Numbered from the stretch's first letter, positions 15,287 to 24,736 are shown. The stretch is 30,963 nucleotides of DNA from Collinsella sp. (GCA_018382295.1 JAGZQF010000032.1:1-30963), one strand, 5' to 3'. Translations and numbers: made by a program. Notes: generated by a model from the sequence alone, not told the origin.

Positions 15287-16321
15287 CTACCAGATTCCCA
15301 GCACGTGCTGCATTCCCAAACTCATGCACGCAATGCCAATCCAGCAGCAAAAGCCCAACGCGATGGGCTTGCCGCCCTTTTTGACCAGCTCGACGATATC
15401 GGTATTAAAACCAATAGCCGCCATGGCCATCACAATAAAGAACTTCGACAGCTCCTTGATGGGCGCCGTGATGGACGCGGGAAGCTGAAGCACCGTGGTG
15501 ATCACGCTCGCCAGCACAAAGAACAGCACAAACATGGGAAACGCACGTTTAAGCGAGAACGTGCTTTTGGCGTCACCGCCGGCCTTGCGTGCCAGATGCA
15601 TCTGCCAGCATGCGAGGACCAGCGTGATGGGAATAATGGCCAGCGTCCTGGTGAGCTTGACCACTGTGGCGCTCTCGAGCACATTGGCGCCGGGATGCAT
15701 GCTGTCCCAGGCGCTCGCCGCAGCCGTTACCGACGAGGTGTCGTTGATGGCGGTGCCGGCAAACAGGCCAAAGCCCTCGTTGGTCAGCCCGAGCATGCCG
15801 CCGAGCGTCGGAAACACGAGCGCCGCGATAACGTTAAACAGGAAGATGACCGAAATGGCCTGGGCAATCTCGCGATCGTCGGCATCGATGACGGGCGCGG
15901 TCGCAGCGATGGCCGAACCGCCGCAAATCGACGAACCCACACCCACAAGCGTCGCGATCTTACCCGGTACGTTCATGACGCGGCAGAGCACAAAGGCGAT
16001 GACAAGCGAGGTCGAGATCGTCGCCACGATAATCGGCAGCGACTGGGCGCCCTTGGACAGAATCTGGGAGAGGTTCATGCCAAAGCCAAGCAGGATAACC
16101 GCGTACTGCAAGACTTTTTTGGACGTATAGGTGACGCCGGCGGCGAGCTGTTCGCGACGCTTCCTGGGAAAGACGAGCGCCAGGACCATGCCAAAGAGGA
16201 TGGCAAATACCGGACCGCCGACCACCTCAATTTGTTTGCCGAGCAACGTCGCGGGAATGGCAATGATCAGGCAGAACAAGACGCCTTTCCAGCGCTCGCG
16301 AACGATATTTGCCAGTTGCAT
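15287..16321 (-). CDS. YeiH/YadS-type putative sulfate exporter family membrane protein
   Basis: 344 residues with about ten hydrophobic segments. Family features include VVGGPVFAILFGMVLA near the start, LLGFGMNLSQIL, GVGSSICGGSAIAATAPVI, FAGTAINDTSSVTAAA and MAAIGFNTDI near the C-terminus; these fit the UPF0324/YeiH family (Cons_hypoth698). The sulfate-exporter name comes from distant members and transport of sulfate is not shown; other substrates such as taurine-derived sulfite or organic acids are possible. Start at ATG 16321 with AGAAGGA upstream. It is divergent from the GntR-family gene and followed by the NtrC-like regulator, both candidate controllers. Confidence 0.88.
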   Translation of the reverse strand: MQLANIVRERWKGVLFCLIIAIPATLLGKQIEVVGGPVFAILFGMVLALVFPRKRREQLAAGVTYTSKKVLQYAVILLGFGMNLSQILSKGAQSLPIIVATISTSLVIAFVLCRVMNVPGKIATLVGVGSSICGGSAIAATAPVIDADDREIAQAISVIFLFNVIAALVFPTLGGMLGLTNEGFGLFAGTAINDTSSVTAAASAWDSMHPGANVLESATVVKLTRTLAIIPITLVLACWQMHLARKAGGDAKSTFSLKRAFPMFVLFFVLASVITTVLQLPASITAPIKELSKFFIVMAMAAIGFNTDIVELVKKGGKPIALGFCCWIGIACMSLGMQHVLGIW

Positions 16322-16514
16322 ATGGGATTCCTTCTTTCTATTTCACGTTTGCGACGGCTTATGATACGGCAACATTGAGCACAGCCTTGCGCAAACACAG
16401 ACTAAGATGCCGCAATAGTTCTCAGGCAACAGCCGAATTGCCCACCGCGGAGAGCTGATTCGCGGCATAATTAACAACTGACATATGAGTTTGATAGAAC
16501 AGTTGCGAGGCGCT

Positions 16515-17216
16515 ATGGAAGAATCGATGCACGTCGGCGAGCAGGAAACGAGCCTACAGGACCAGTCCTACCACACCATTCGACGCAAAATCGTCTACCT
16601 GGACTACAAGCCGGGCGAAAAGCTGGGCGTCAAGCAACTTTGCGACGACCTAGATATGGGGCGCACCCCTGTGCGCGAGGCTTTGGTTCGTTTGGCGCAG
16701 GAAGGCCTGGTGCGCACCGTGCCCCAGAGCGGTACCTACGTCTCGCCCATCAACCTCACCCTTGCCGAGAGTGCCTGTTACATCCGCGAGCATCTGGAAA
16801 AGCAGGTGATCGTGGAGTGCTGCGCGCGCGCCACGTCGGCCGGCATCGAGCAGCTCGACCGCGCCATCGTACTGCAGGAAAAGGCCATGGCCGAAGAGGA
16901 TCGCATCGGCTTCTTTTTGAGCGACAACCTCATGCATCACATGATTTTTAGCATCGCATGTCGCAGCACCGTGTGGTCGTGGCTCGAAGAGACCAATGCC
17001 GACCTTGAGCGCTTTCGCTGGCTGCGCGCTGCCACGCAGGTTCTCGACAATCAGGACATCGTGGACGAGCACAAGCAGATTCGCCGCGCTATCGCCGGTC
17101 GCGACCCCATCGAAGCGAGCTTTTTGGTCAGCAAGCACCTGCACATGATGTTCCGCAACCAAACCGAGGTTCTGGACCAGTTCCCCGAGTACTTCGAGAC
17201 CAGCAAGCTCCGCTAA
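16515..17216 (+). CDS. GntR-family regulator, FCD (FadR-type) domain
   Basis: 233 residues from ATG 16515. The N-terminal winged helix (SYHTIRRKIVYLDYKPGEKL, then LCDDLDMGRTPVREALVRLA and SGTYVSPI) is GntR-type; the C-terminal helical FCD domain contains DNLMHHMIF and DEHKQIRRAI, with His/Asp residues placed for a bound metal and an organic-acid ligand. I prefer ATG 16515 (CGAGG upstream) over ATG 16485, which has no ribosome site and lies only a few bases past a -10-like CATAAT at 16466-16471. It is divergent from the YeiH-type transporter, which makes that gene its most likely target. Confidence 0.88.
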   Translation: MEESMHVGEQETSLQDQSYHTIRRKIVYLDYKPGEKLGVKQLCDDLDMGRTPVREALVRLAQEGLVRTVPQSGTYVSPINLTLAESACYIREHLEKQVIVECCARATSAGIEQLDRAIVLQEKAMAEEDRIGFFLSDNLMHHMIFSIACRSTVWSWLEETNADLERFRWLRAATQVLDNQDIVDEHKQIRRAIAGRDPIEASFLVSKHLHMMFRNQTEVLDQFPEYFETSKLR

Positions 17217-17276
17217 CCTGCCAAAACCACCACAAAGGGGACAGGTTCATTTTGGCAGGTTTTATCTGGGCAAATG
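17215..17276 (+). repeat. AACCTGCC hairpin repeat, copy A
   Basis: Perfect 12-bp arms AACCTGCCAAAA (17215-17226) and TTTTGGCAGGTT (17250-17261), with GGGACAGG between and TTATCTGGG after. It starts inside the stop codon of the GntR gene and lies in a convergent gap. Related copies are at 19401, 22599 and 24685. Confidence 0.8.
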
Positions 17277-17280
17277 AAAC

Positions 17281-17314
17281 AAGGCCCGGCTCCGCTGCAA
17301 CGGAGCCGGGCCTT
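17281..17314 (-). terminator. Terminator of glmS
   Basis: Perfect 14-bp stem 17281-17294 with 17301-17314 (AAGGCCCGGCTCCG) and a 6-base loop. On the minus strand it is followed by GTTTCATTTG. It could also stop plus-strand transcripts from the GntR gene. Confidence 0.8.
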
Positions 17315-17337
17315 GGTCGCCAGAATGGCGGAACCAA

Positions 17338-19185
<1,848 letters not shown>

Positions 19186-19259
19186 AGGATAAATCCCTTC
19201 GTCCGCTTGACTGCAAAACGTCCACGCACAGGGGGCGCTGAGACGCATAACGTTCGAGT

Positions 19260-19288
19260 ATTGTACTCACGCAAACGCAAGCTGATAT
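19260..19288 (-). promoter_or_regulatory. Promoter of glmS
   Basis: TACAAT on the minus strand (19260-19265), 75 bases from the start codon. The -35 position (19283-19288) reads ATATCA, which is poor and adjoins the GGTAT operator, so the promoter may depend on or be blocked by a bound regulator. Confidence 0.45.
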
Positions 19289-19320
19289 ACCAGAAGTGGT
19301 ATCTCAACTTAGATACCACT
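19287..19320. promoter_or_regulatory. GGTAT-type operator upstream of glmS
   Basis: AGTGGTATCT (19295-19304) and AGATACCACT (19311-19320) form a perfect 10-bp inverted repeat with a 6-base centre. A third half-site ATACCA (19287-19292) forms another inverted pair with TGGTAT (19297-19302). The half-sites resemble those of GntR/HutC amino-sugar regulators (DasR, NagR), whose sites are AGTGGT...ACCACT. The match is partial and the regulator is not in the window. Confidence 0.5.
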
Positions 19321-19348
19321 CGATGCACACACGTCCAGCCGGTCCAAA

Positions 19349-19381
19349 CCACCACAAAGGTACCTGCCCCCTTCGTGGTGG
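19349..19381. repeat. CCACCAC/GTGGTGG hairpin
   Basis: Perfect 7-bp arms (19349-19355 with 19375-19381) and a 19-base loop. The sequence ACCACCACAAAGG in its left half also occurs inside repeat copy A (17226-17238), so it belongs to the same family of dispersed palindromes. Confidence 0.5.
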
Positions 19382-19400
19382 TCGCGCTGGCAACGGCGTT

Positions 19401-19448
19401 TCCCCAGATAAACCTGCCAAAATAAACCTGTCCCTTTTTGGTAGGTTT
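19401..19448 (-). repeat. AACCTGCC hairpin repeat, copy B (inverted)
   Basis: Arms AACCTGCCAAAA (19411-19422) and TTTTGGTAGGTT (19436-19447). The flank TTTCCCCAGATA (19400-19410) is the reverse complement of the tail that follows copies A, C and D, so this copy lies in the opposite orientation. It runs into the lacI-type promoter region. Confidence 0.8.
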
Positions 19449-19452
19449 GGGA

Positions 19453-19461
19453 TGCTACAAT
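19453..19461 (+). promoter_or_regulatory. Extended -10 of the LacI-family gene
   Basis: TGCTACAAT, 36 bases upstream of the start codon. No -35 at normal spacing is good; the upstream half is repeat copy B. Confidence 0.5.
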
Positions 19462-19496
19462 CTGGCTTGTACTTGAAACGCATCAAAGGGGCCGCT

Positions 19497-20606
19497 ATGG
19501 CAAAGGTAAAAATCAGCGACGTCGCGCGCGAGGCCGGGGTTTCGTTGGGCACGGTTTCCAACGCGCTCAACCACCCCGAAAAGCTGCGCCCCGAGACCCT
19601 CAAGCTCATCAACGAGACCATCAATCGCCTTGGCTACCTGCCCAACCAAAGCGCCCGTCAGCTCGCGGGCGGCGCCACCAAGTCCTTTGGCCTGGTGCTC
19701 CCCCGTCTCGATCACGGCTTTTCGCTCCAAATCGCCAGCGGCGCCCACAACGAGGCCCGCAAGCACGGCTACGACTTGCTCATCGCCAACGCCGATAACG
19801 ACGATATTCTCGAGGATCATTACCTGCGCTACTTTATGGGCACCCAGATGTCCGGCGTCATGGTTCAGCCCATGGCATCCCCCGACTGGCACCCCGCCAT
19901 GACCAAGATGCCCGTGCCGATCGTCCATCTGGACATCCATTGCTCCGAGCCCGGCTACTACGTAGCGGCCGACAATGAGGCCCAGGGTCGCATCATTGCC
20001 GAACTTGCCATCGCCCGCGGCGCGCACCATATTGTCGTCGTCGGCCGAGCAGCATTTATGCAACTCACCCTGCGCGTCCTTGGCATTCATAAGGCGCTCG
20101 CCCTGCACCCCGATATCAAGATCGAAGTCATCGACGCCGGCGAATGGAATACCGCTGCCGACGGCTACGGCATCGGTGCCCAAATCGCCGAGCGCCCCGC
20201 GGACGAACGTCCCGATTTTGTCGTCGGCCTGACCGATGTGTTGGCCTCGGGCGTCGTTTCGGCACTGGTCGACAAGGGCATCTCTGTCCCCGGGCAAGTA
20301 CGCGTAGCAGGCTGCGATGGCAACCCGCTCGCTTGGAGCGGATCGGTCCCGCTCACTACGGTAGCGCCCCCGGGCTACGAGATTGGCCGCAAGGGTGTCC
20401 AACTGCTGATGGAGCAAATCGAGAACAAGGCCCCGGCAAAGATCAAGCATATCCGTGTCGGCTCCGCAGCGCGTACCGTCACCGCAGTCGCCGCCGAGGA
20501 TATCAACCGCCAAGAACTGGTACGTCCGTTCCTACTGGAACGCGCCAGCACCCAGGCAAGCAGCCAGACCGACGCCACGGCCATCAACCTCGGTGCGTAT
20601 CTATAG
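19497..20606 (+). CDS. LacI-family transcriptional regulator
   Basis: 369 residues. The N-terminal LacI helix-turn-helix and hinge are complete: KISDVAREAGVSLGTVSNAL, then INETINRLGYLPNQSARQLAGG. A periplasmic-binding-protein-like sugar domain follows (FGLVLPRLDHGF, GVMVQPM, VGLTDVLASGVVSAL, RVAGCDGNPLA). About 40 residues after the usual end are an extension (NRQELVRPFLLERASTQASS). The ligand cannot be told; no sugar genes are adjacent, so it may act on distant genes. Start at ATG 19497 with AAAGGGG upstream. A long hairpin terminates it. Confidence 0.94.
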   Translation: MAKVKISDVAREAGVSLGTVSNALNHPEKLRPETLKLINETINRLGYLPNQSARQLAGGATKSFGLVLPRLDHGFSLQIASGAHNEARKHGYDLLIANADNDDILEDHYLRYFMGTQMSGVMVQPMASPDWHPAMTKMPVPIVHLDIHCSEPGYYVAADNEAQGRIIAELAIARGAHHIVVVGRAAFMQLTLRVLGIHKALALHPDIKIEVIDAGEWNTAADGYGIGAQIAERPADERPDFVVGLTDVLASGVVSALVDKGISVPGQVRVAGCDGNPLAWSGSVPLTTVAPPGYEIGRKGVQLLMEQIENKAPAKIKHIRVGSAARTVTAVAAEDINRQELVRPFLLERASTQASSQTDATAINLGAYL

Positions 20607-20631
20607 CACGCCCGCGAGTATGCTAAGTCGC

Positions 20632-20681
20632 CGCTTAAGCAAAAGGGGCCCGACCATTGCCGGACCCCTTTTGCTTAAGCG
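20632..20681. terminator. Bidirectional terminator between lacI-type and HAD genes
   Basis: A 21-bp stem with one mismatch (20632-20652 with 20661-20681; CGCTTAAGCAAAAGGGG) and an 8-base loop. The A/T runs are in the stem, so it suits both convergent genes. Confidence 0.8.
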
Positions 20682-20719
20682 CAAACGTGAGCAATCGCTC
20701 GTTTCAACGCCGCAATTTT

Positions 20720-21370
20720 CTAGCGCACAGTCTTGATTGCCGCCGCCAGGTCGAACAACGTATCGAGCACGGCCTCGCAGCCATCCACCACGTCCTGCGG
20801 CAGCGGCACAATATCGGGGACGGCAAAGACGTGGCAGCCGGCCGTGATGCCCGAGACGCAACCATTGCGCGAATCCTCGACCACGGCGCACTCCTCGGGG
20901 GCAAAGCCCGCACGCTCGCAGGCGAGCAGATACATCTCGGGGTCGGGCTTGCCGTGCACGACGTCCTCGCCACACGTTACCGTTTCAAACTTGTCAAAAA
21001 GACCGACCATCTTAAGGTTGCGCTCGGCCGTAACGAGGCGCGACGACGTCGCTAGACCAACGTGATAGCCCGCAGCCAGCAGCTCGTCTAGGCACTCGGC
21101 GGCGCCGGCCTTAAGTTCCAGTTCGGTCTTGACCATCTCGTCGCGAATCTCCTTGTGGCGGACATAGACCGCCTCGGTGGTTTCGTGGCTGCCGTAATGC
21201 TCATCAAGGATGTCCATGACATCGGGCAGCGTGCGGCCGATAAACTGATGGATCAGCGCTTCATCAATCGCGAGCCCCAGCTCAGCGGCGCCTGCCTTCC
21301 AGGCCTTAATCCCCAAACGCTCGGTATCGACCAGCGTTCCATCCATGTCAAAAATAACAGCCTTGATCAT
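20720..21370 (-). CDS. HAD-superfamily phosphatase / beta-phosphoglucomutase-like
   Basis: 216 residues. HAD motif I is FDMDGTLVDTE (nucleophile Asp8, acid/base Asp10), motif II is LATSSR, motif III Lys is in HGKPDPEMYLLA and motif IV is VVEDSRNG. The helical cap after motif I (KAGAAELG, FIGRTLPDV) is of the beta-PGM/phosphatase type. Likely a sugar-phosphate or nucleotide phosphatase or mutase; the substrate cannot be told. Start chosen at ATG 21370, directly before motif I, with GGGGG upstream. It is divergent from larE across an inverted repeat. Confidence 0.92.
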   Translation of the reverse strand: MIKAVIFDMDGTLVDTERLGIKAWKAGAAELGLAIDEALIHQFIGRTLPDVMDILDEHYGSHETTEAVYVRHKEIRDEMVKTELELKAGAAECLDELLAAGYHVGLATSSRLVTAERNLKMVGLFDKFETVTCGEDVVHGKPDPEMYLLACERAGFAPEECAVVEDSRNGCVSGITAGCHVFAVPDIVPLPQDVVDGCEAVLDTLFDLAAAIKTVR

Positions 21371-21430
21371 ATCGGTCCCCCATCGACTCTCGCTGTCGCA
21401 TTGCCGCAACTCTACCGCATTTGGCAACTT

Positions 21431-21447
21431 GTATATAACGTATATAC
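21431..21447. promoter_or_regulatory. GTATATA-ACG-TATATAC inverted repeat
   Basis: Perfect 7-bp inverted pair with a 3-base centre, between the divergent HAD and larE genes. TTGGCA (21421-21426) with TATACC 16 bases on could be a plus-strand promoter that this site overlaps. A repressor site is likely, but the AT content could also produce it. Confidence 0.45.
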
Positions 21448-21543
21448 CATATTGCACTTTCGTTACACAGATAGAAGTCTTATGGCAAGTAACGCATTAG
21501 GATTATAGTTTTCGATCGAGTACTCAACGATAAGGAACGTTTC

Positions 21544-22422
21544 ATGATTTTAGACACCACGGCACCCGCAGAGGAGCTTCAAGACAAGCTATCGGCGCTC
21601 GAGCAGCTGCTTTTGGCATACGGACGCGTTGCCATCGGCTTTTCCGGCGGCGTCGACAGCAGCTTTTTGGCCGCGGTCTGCGCCCGCATCATGCCTGCCA
21701 GCACGCTTCTCGTCCACCTCACCACGCCGCTCATCGGCACGCCTGAACAGGCTTCGTTTGAGCGATCCGTTAACGGGCAAACCAATGAGGAGCCACATTT
21801 TAAGCTCCCTGTGCTCAATCTTTCGGTCGATCAGTTGCAGCTCCCCCAAGTAGCCTGCAACGACGCCAATCGCTGCCACCACTGTAAGCACGCCGGCTTT
21901 ACCGCTATCGTCAACCACGCCAAGTCGCTCGGCTTTCCCACCGTCATCGACGGCAGCAATGCAAGCGATCGCGGTGACTACCGCCCTGGCATGCGAGCGG
22001 CAGAAGAACTCGGCGTACGCTCCCCCCTCATGGAGGTCGGCTTTACCAAGAACGAGGAGCGCGAGCTGCTGCGCGCATGGGGCTATCCCGTTTGGAACCT
22101 GCCGGCGGGAGCCTGTCTTGCCACGCGCGTCCCCACGGGCGAGGAGCTTACGCGCGAGAAGGTCGATTTAATCCGCGCCTGCGAGGATTACCTGCACGAA
22201 CTTGGCCTGGCGCAGGTTCGCGCGCGCTTGGTCGGCGGCTGCATGCATATCGAGGCCGCGCCCGCGGATGTCGCCAAGATCGCCGCCGTCGGCGGTGCTA
22301 CCGTCGACGGCGGGGGCAAGACCCCGTTGCCCGCCGCCATCGAATCCGCGCTGCGAGAGCTGGGATGCGGCCACATCTCCCCCGAGGTCACCCCCTACAT
22401 CCACGGCAACATGAACCTTTAG
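21544..22422 (+). CDS. larE: ATP-dependent sacrificial sulfur transferase LarE
   Basis: 292 residues. LarE activates the carboxylated nicotinate precursor with ATP and gives up a sulfur during synthesis of the nickel-pincer cofactor of lactate racemase. The PP-loop is SGGVDSS (34-40). NRCHHCK (Cys111, Cys114) with Cys105 just before forms a Cys cluster, and Cys191 in PAGACLATRVPTGE sits where the sacrificial Cys of the Lactobacillus enzyme lies. Some family members use an iron-sulfur cluster instead, so the extra Cys residues matter. LarB, LarC and LarA are not in the window. Start at ATG 21544 with AAGGAA upstream. Family is sure; the exact role without partners is less so. Confidence 0.92.
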   Translation: MILDTTAPAEELQDKLSALEQLLLAYGRVAIGFSGGVDSSFLAAVCARIMPASTLLVHLTTPLIGTPEQASFERSVNGQTNEEPHFKLPVLNLSVDQLQLPQVACNDANRCHHCKHAGFTAIVNHAKSLGFPTVIDGSNASDRGDYRPGMRAAEELGVRSPLMEVGFTKNEERELLRAWGYPVWNLPAGACLATRVPTGEELTREKVDLIRACEDYLHELGLAQVRARLVGGCMHIEAAPADVAKIAAVGGATVDGGGKTPLPAAIESALRELGCGHISPEVTPYIHGNMNL

Positions 22423-22449
22423 GTTACGCCGTTTTACAAACGGCGTAAC
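22423..22449 (+). terminator. Hairpin after larE
   Basis: Perfect 12-bp stem GTTACGCCGTTT (22423-22434) with AAACGGCGTAAC (22438-22449), 3-base loop, starting just after the stop codon. No T run follows, so termination may be weak. Confidence 0.6.
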
Positions 22450-22456
22450 TGCTCGG

Positions 22457-22569
22457 CGCTGCGCGGGCTCCGGGCACGGCAATCTGACGTTCAACTTCAC
22501 GGGCGCGACCAAAAGGTCAGCGCCCGCTTGTTTCACGTCACCTTACCGCACCCGGAGCCCGCTCGCTCG
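22457..22569. repeat. Structured repeat element, copy 2
   Basis: Same plan as the element at 12961-13069: outer stem 22464-22479 with 22546-22560 (CA/CA internal loop at the same place), middle stem TGACGT (22485-22490) with ACGTCA (22535-22540), inner hairpin 22500-22510 with 22515-22526 capped by AAAA. The core matches copy 1 closely; the outer arms do not (GGGCTCCGGG here, GGGCCGCATT there), yet both pair. Confidence 0.75.
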
Positions 22570-22598
22570 CATATGCTCAACCTGGACTGCGTTAACTG

Positions 22599-22650
22599 AC
22601 CTACCAAAAAGAAATAGGTTTGTTTTGGCAGGTTTTACCTGGGGAAATAT
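22599..22650 (+). repeat. AACCTGCC hairpin repeat, copy C
   Basis: Arms ACCTACCAAAA (22599-22609) and TTTTGGCAGGT (22623-22633) with one G-T pair, followed by the family tail TTTACCTGGGGAAAT. Confidence 0.75.
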
Positions 22651-22659
22651 CGCTAGACA

Positions 22660-22708
22660 GTCGCCCCTCTAGCACCCATCTAGCTTCGAGAGACACTAGA
22701 AGGGCGAC
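22660..22708 (-). terminator. Stem-loop at the 3' end of the AlbA/HATPase gene
   Basis: GTCGCCCCTCTAG (22660-22672) with CTAGAAGGGCGAC (22696-22708): 12 of 13 pairs and a 23-base loop, 11 bases after the stop codon at 22719. No T run on the minus strand, so a terminator only by position. Confidence 0.5.
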
Positions 22709-22718
22709 CCGGCTGCAT

Positions 22719-24419
22719 CTACTTCTTCCGATATCGGCGGTTACGGCTCGTCGATGAACCCATTACTTCGATGAGTCCTTTATCCGCCATTTTTGGCAGA
22801 TGGTAACGGACAGACGAAATTCTGACCCCCGATGCAACCGCTATTTCTCGCGCCGTCATATCCACTTCGGCGCTGAGAGCCTCCAGGATCCTATCCGCCG
22901 TCGAAGTTGACGATTCTCTGTTCATATCGATAATTTCAAACGTGTCTTTGCCGCATTTTGACAGGACATGTTTATCCACAAGGTCCCCGCAGATCAGGCG
23001 AATGTCATCCGAATCCCACTTCAGAGCCTCTCGTATTTTTTGAACATCGCATACGCACCCATGCTCCCGCATAAACATGAGCAATGTTTCCTCGCAATCC
23101 GTCAGCTCGGTGCCCACATGGCTCTGAATCCACGTGCGGTTTTCAGCAAGCTCCGCCCCGTGCCGGGAAAGCAGCACCGTAAACGAATCGGCCTTAACGA
23201 TAAATTTCGGCCTGCCAAGCGAACGAGACTCCATCTCGCGAATCATAGCCGGGATACCAGATCCCTGGCTTTCCGCAACGGCCCCCTCGGCATGCTCTAA
23301 CGGCGTCGCCCCCATTAGGCTCATGAGCTTTGGGTTTCGGCAGCGCGATTCCCCGTCTGCAAGATTGTCCACCGTCTTTCCGCCCCAAAGCCCGCCAGGG
23401 TTTTTGATCTCTATTCTGTCTGGATAGATATCGACACTCACGGCCTGCCCCACAAACATGGGCGAATATTCTCGATGGATGCAGGCATTTGCCAAGGCCT
23501 CGCGCAAAACCTCCTGGGGAACTTCCCAATCATCCCTTCTGCCAGCGCCTTGCACTATCGCCGCTTTGCGCAAGTTTCGTCCAATCGCGGCAAGGGCATC
23601 TTCGATGCAAGCCGGAATCGGGCCATCGCACAACTGGCGGTCAATAAACCGGGGTTGCCCGGGTGCAGATTTTTCCACATCGGAATGAACGGCGACATCG
23701 ATCATCAGTTTGGGATAGAACTGCTGGGGGTAAATTCCCGCCGACAGAAGCCCCGCGAGCTTCACAGCACCATCCTTTGTAGTGATATTGAGTCTGACCA
23801 GCTGCTTTTCCAGCGTATCGGCCCCGCGCAAAACGCGCGGGGTCTGCAGCCGGCGATTTGCGATAATAGACCGCACGACATCTGGATCCAAATCCTCGAC
23901 CGTTGCCTCCGAAACCACCGTGCCGTCTGCATCGCTCGGAAGCAACGCACCCTGCAGCTCATATAGCTCAGCGGGTGACATCTTGATATCTTTATCATCC
24001 ACGCGCTTGTAGCTACCGTTCTGTACGCCGCGCGCGCCGATATAGCAAGGCTTCGCTTTAAGCTCAAGCTCAAAGATGCGCACCAGAAGCACCTGGAGCC
24101 CGTCGACCTCACCTCGATCAAGCTCGTACTGCGGCGCATGGGTCACCACTGCCGCTGAGCCTCCGTCTCCGATACCCGAAACAAACTGATCACGCACCCT
24201 ATCGATAGCAAAGTTAGCCGAAGGAACAAATCCTTCGGCTTCGTTCAGGCCCAAAATAATGAGCCCGCCCGCAGTGTTCGCAAAAGCGCTCACTGTCTCC
24301 CATACGTCTGCGCTCAATTTATTCGTGCAGGCTTTAACTTCTACCGATGCGTCATCAGTCCCCCGCCTGCGAAGGCGCTCAACGATAAGGCCAAGAGGTT
24401 CATCCAGCAGCATTGGCAT
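22719..24419 (-). CDS. AlbA/Schlafen-domain and HATPase-domain protein with C-terminal winged helix
   Basis: 566 residues in three parts. Residues ~1-150: AlbA_2 (Schlafen-like, putative nucleic-acid-binding) domain with SVEVKACTNKLSADVWETVS and FANTAGGLIILGLNE. Residues ~290-420: HATPase_c_4-type domain with EVLREALANACIHREYS, DRIEIKNPGGLWGGKTV and a glycine-rich GSGIPAM. Residues ~505-566: winged helix (MTAREIAVASGVRISSVRYH) with a basic tail. Such proteins are usually called ATP-binding or RecG-like regulators; few have known roles. Codons here are visibly richer in A/T than in neighbours, suggesting acquisition. Its promoter and ribosome site lie among many TCTCTCTAAA repeats, so the winged helix very likely binds them. 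Start at ATG 24419; ribosome site is GAGAG within a repeat. Confidence 0.88.
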   Translation of the reverse strand: MPMLLDEPLGLIVERLRRRGTDDASVEVKACTNKLSADVWETVSAFANTAGGLIILGLNEAEGFVPSANFAIDRVRDQFVSGIGDGGSAAVVTHAPQYELDRGEVDGLQVLLVRIFELELKAKPCYIGARGVQNGSYKRVDDKDIKMSPAELYELQGALLPSDADGTVVSEATVEDLDPDVVRSIIANRRLQTPRVLRGADTLEKQLVRLNITTKDGAVKLAGLLSAGIYPQQFYPKLMIDVAVHSDVEKSAPGQPRFIDRQLCDGPIPACIEDALAAIGRNLRKAAIVQGAGRRDDWEVPQEVLREALANACIHREYSPMFVGQAVSVDIYPDRIEIKNPGGLWGGKTVDNLADGESRCRNPKLMSLMGATPLEHAEGAVAESQGSGIPAMIREMESRSLGRPKFIVKADSFTVLLSRHGAELAENRTWIQSHVGTELTDCEETLLMFMREHGCVCDVQKIREALKWDSDDIRLICGDLVDKHVLSKCGKDTFEIIDMNRESSTSTADRILEALSAEVDMTAREIAVASGVRISSVRYHLPKMADKGLIEVMGSSTSRNRRYRKK

Positions 24420-24423
24420 TCCG

Positions 24424-24614
24424 TCTCTCTAAAACGATAGATTTATCTCTCTAAAGTATAGTATATCTCTCTAACTTTAGAGAGATAAGTACCTTATTTT
24501 AGAGAGACATTTAGAGAGATGTATCAAATTCACTGTTAGATTGCCCAATGTTATCTCTTTAGCTGGCTTTCTCTTTAGAGAGACATTTAGAGAGACGAGC
24601 GCGACCTCTCTAAT
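24424..24614. promoter_or_regulatory. Operator array: repeated TCTCTCTAAA, with the AlbA/HATPase promoter
   Basis: Exact or one-mismatch decamers TCTCTCTAAA start at 24424, 24446 and 24466 (plus orientation); TTTAGAGAGA starts at 24476, 24498, 24510, 24574 and 24586 (opposite). Variants lie at 24554 and 24605. Copies at 24466 and 24476 form a 20-bp palindrome. A 22-bp double unit occurs twice, at 24498-24519 and 24574-24595. Minus-strand TATACT occurs at 24460-24465 and 24455-24460 as -10, with the palindrome in the spacer; another copy overlaps the ribosome site. Confidence 0.85.
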
Positions 24615-24658
24615 CATGGGCTCCACTCTTTAAGGTGCGCACTTCCTAACCGTGCCCT

Positions 24659-24674
24659 AAGTTGCGGTGAAATA
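24659..24674 (+). repeat. Single half of the AAGTTGCGGTG repeat
   Basis: Sixteen bases, AAGTTGCGGTGAAATA, identical to the arm at 505-520 read on the minus strand. No inverted partner is nearby. Confidence 0.55.
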
Positions 24675-24684
24675 GTCCCCGTTT

Positions 24685-24736
24685 AACCCGCCAAAAAGGG
24701 ACAGGTTTATTTTGGCAGGTATTATCTGGGGAAACG
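24685..24736 (+). repeat. AACCTGCC hairpin repeat, copy D
   Basis: Arms ACCCGCCAAAA (24686-24696) and TTTTGGCAGGT (24710-24720), with GGGACAGG between and the family tail ATTATCTGGGGAAACG. It lies between the operator array and the nuclease gene. Confidence 0.8.

Noticed and set aside
19186..19260. glmS ribozyme in the glmS leader
   Set aside because: The leader is only about 68 nt, too short, and I see no conserved ribozyme core.
24424..24614. CRISPR array
   Set aside because: The repeats are 10 bases, occur in both orientations and have irregular spacing without uniform spacers; an operator array explains them.
24424..24614. Plasmid-type iterons / replication origin
   Set aside because: The adjacent protein is AlbA/HATPase/winged-helix and not a Rep protein; there is no AT-rich unwinding region with DnaA boxes that I can see.
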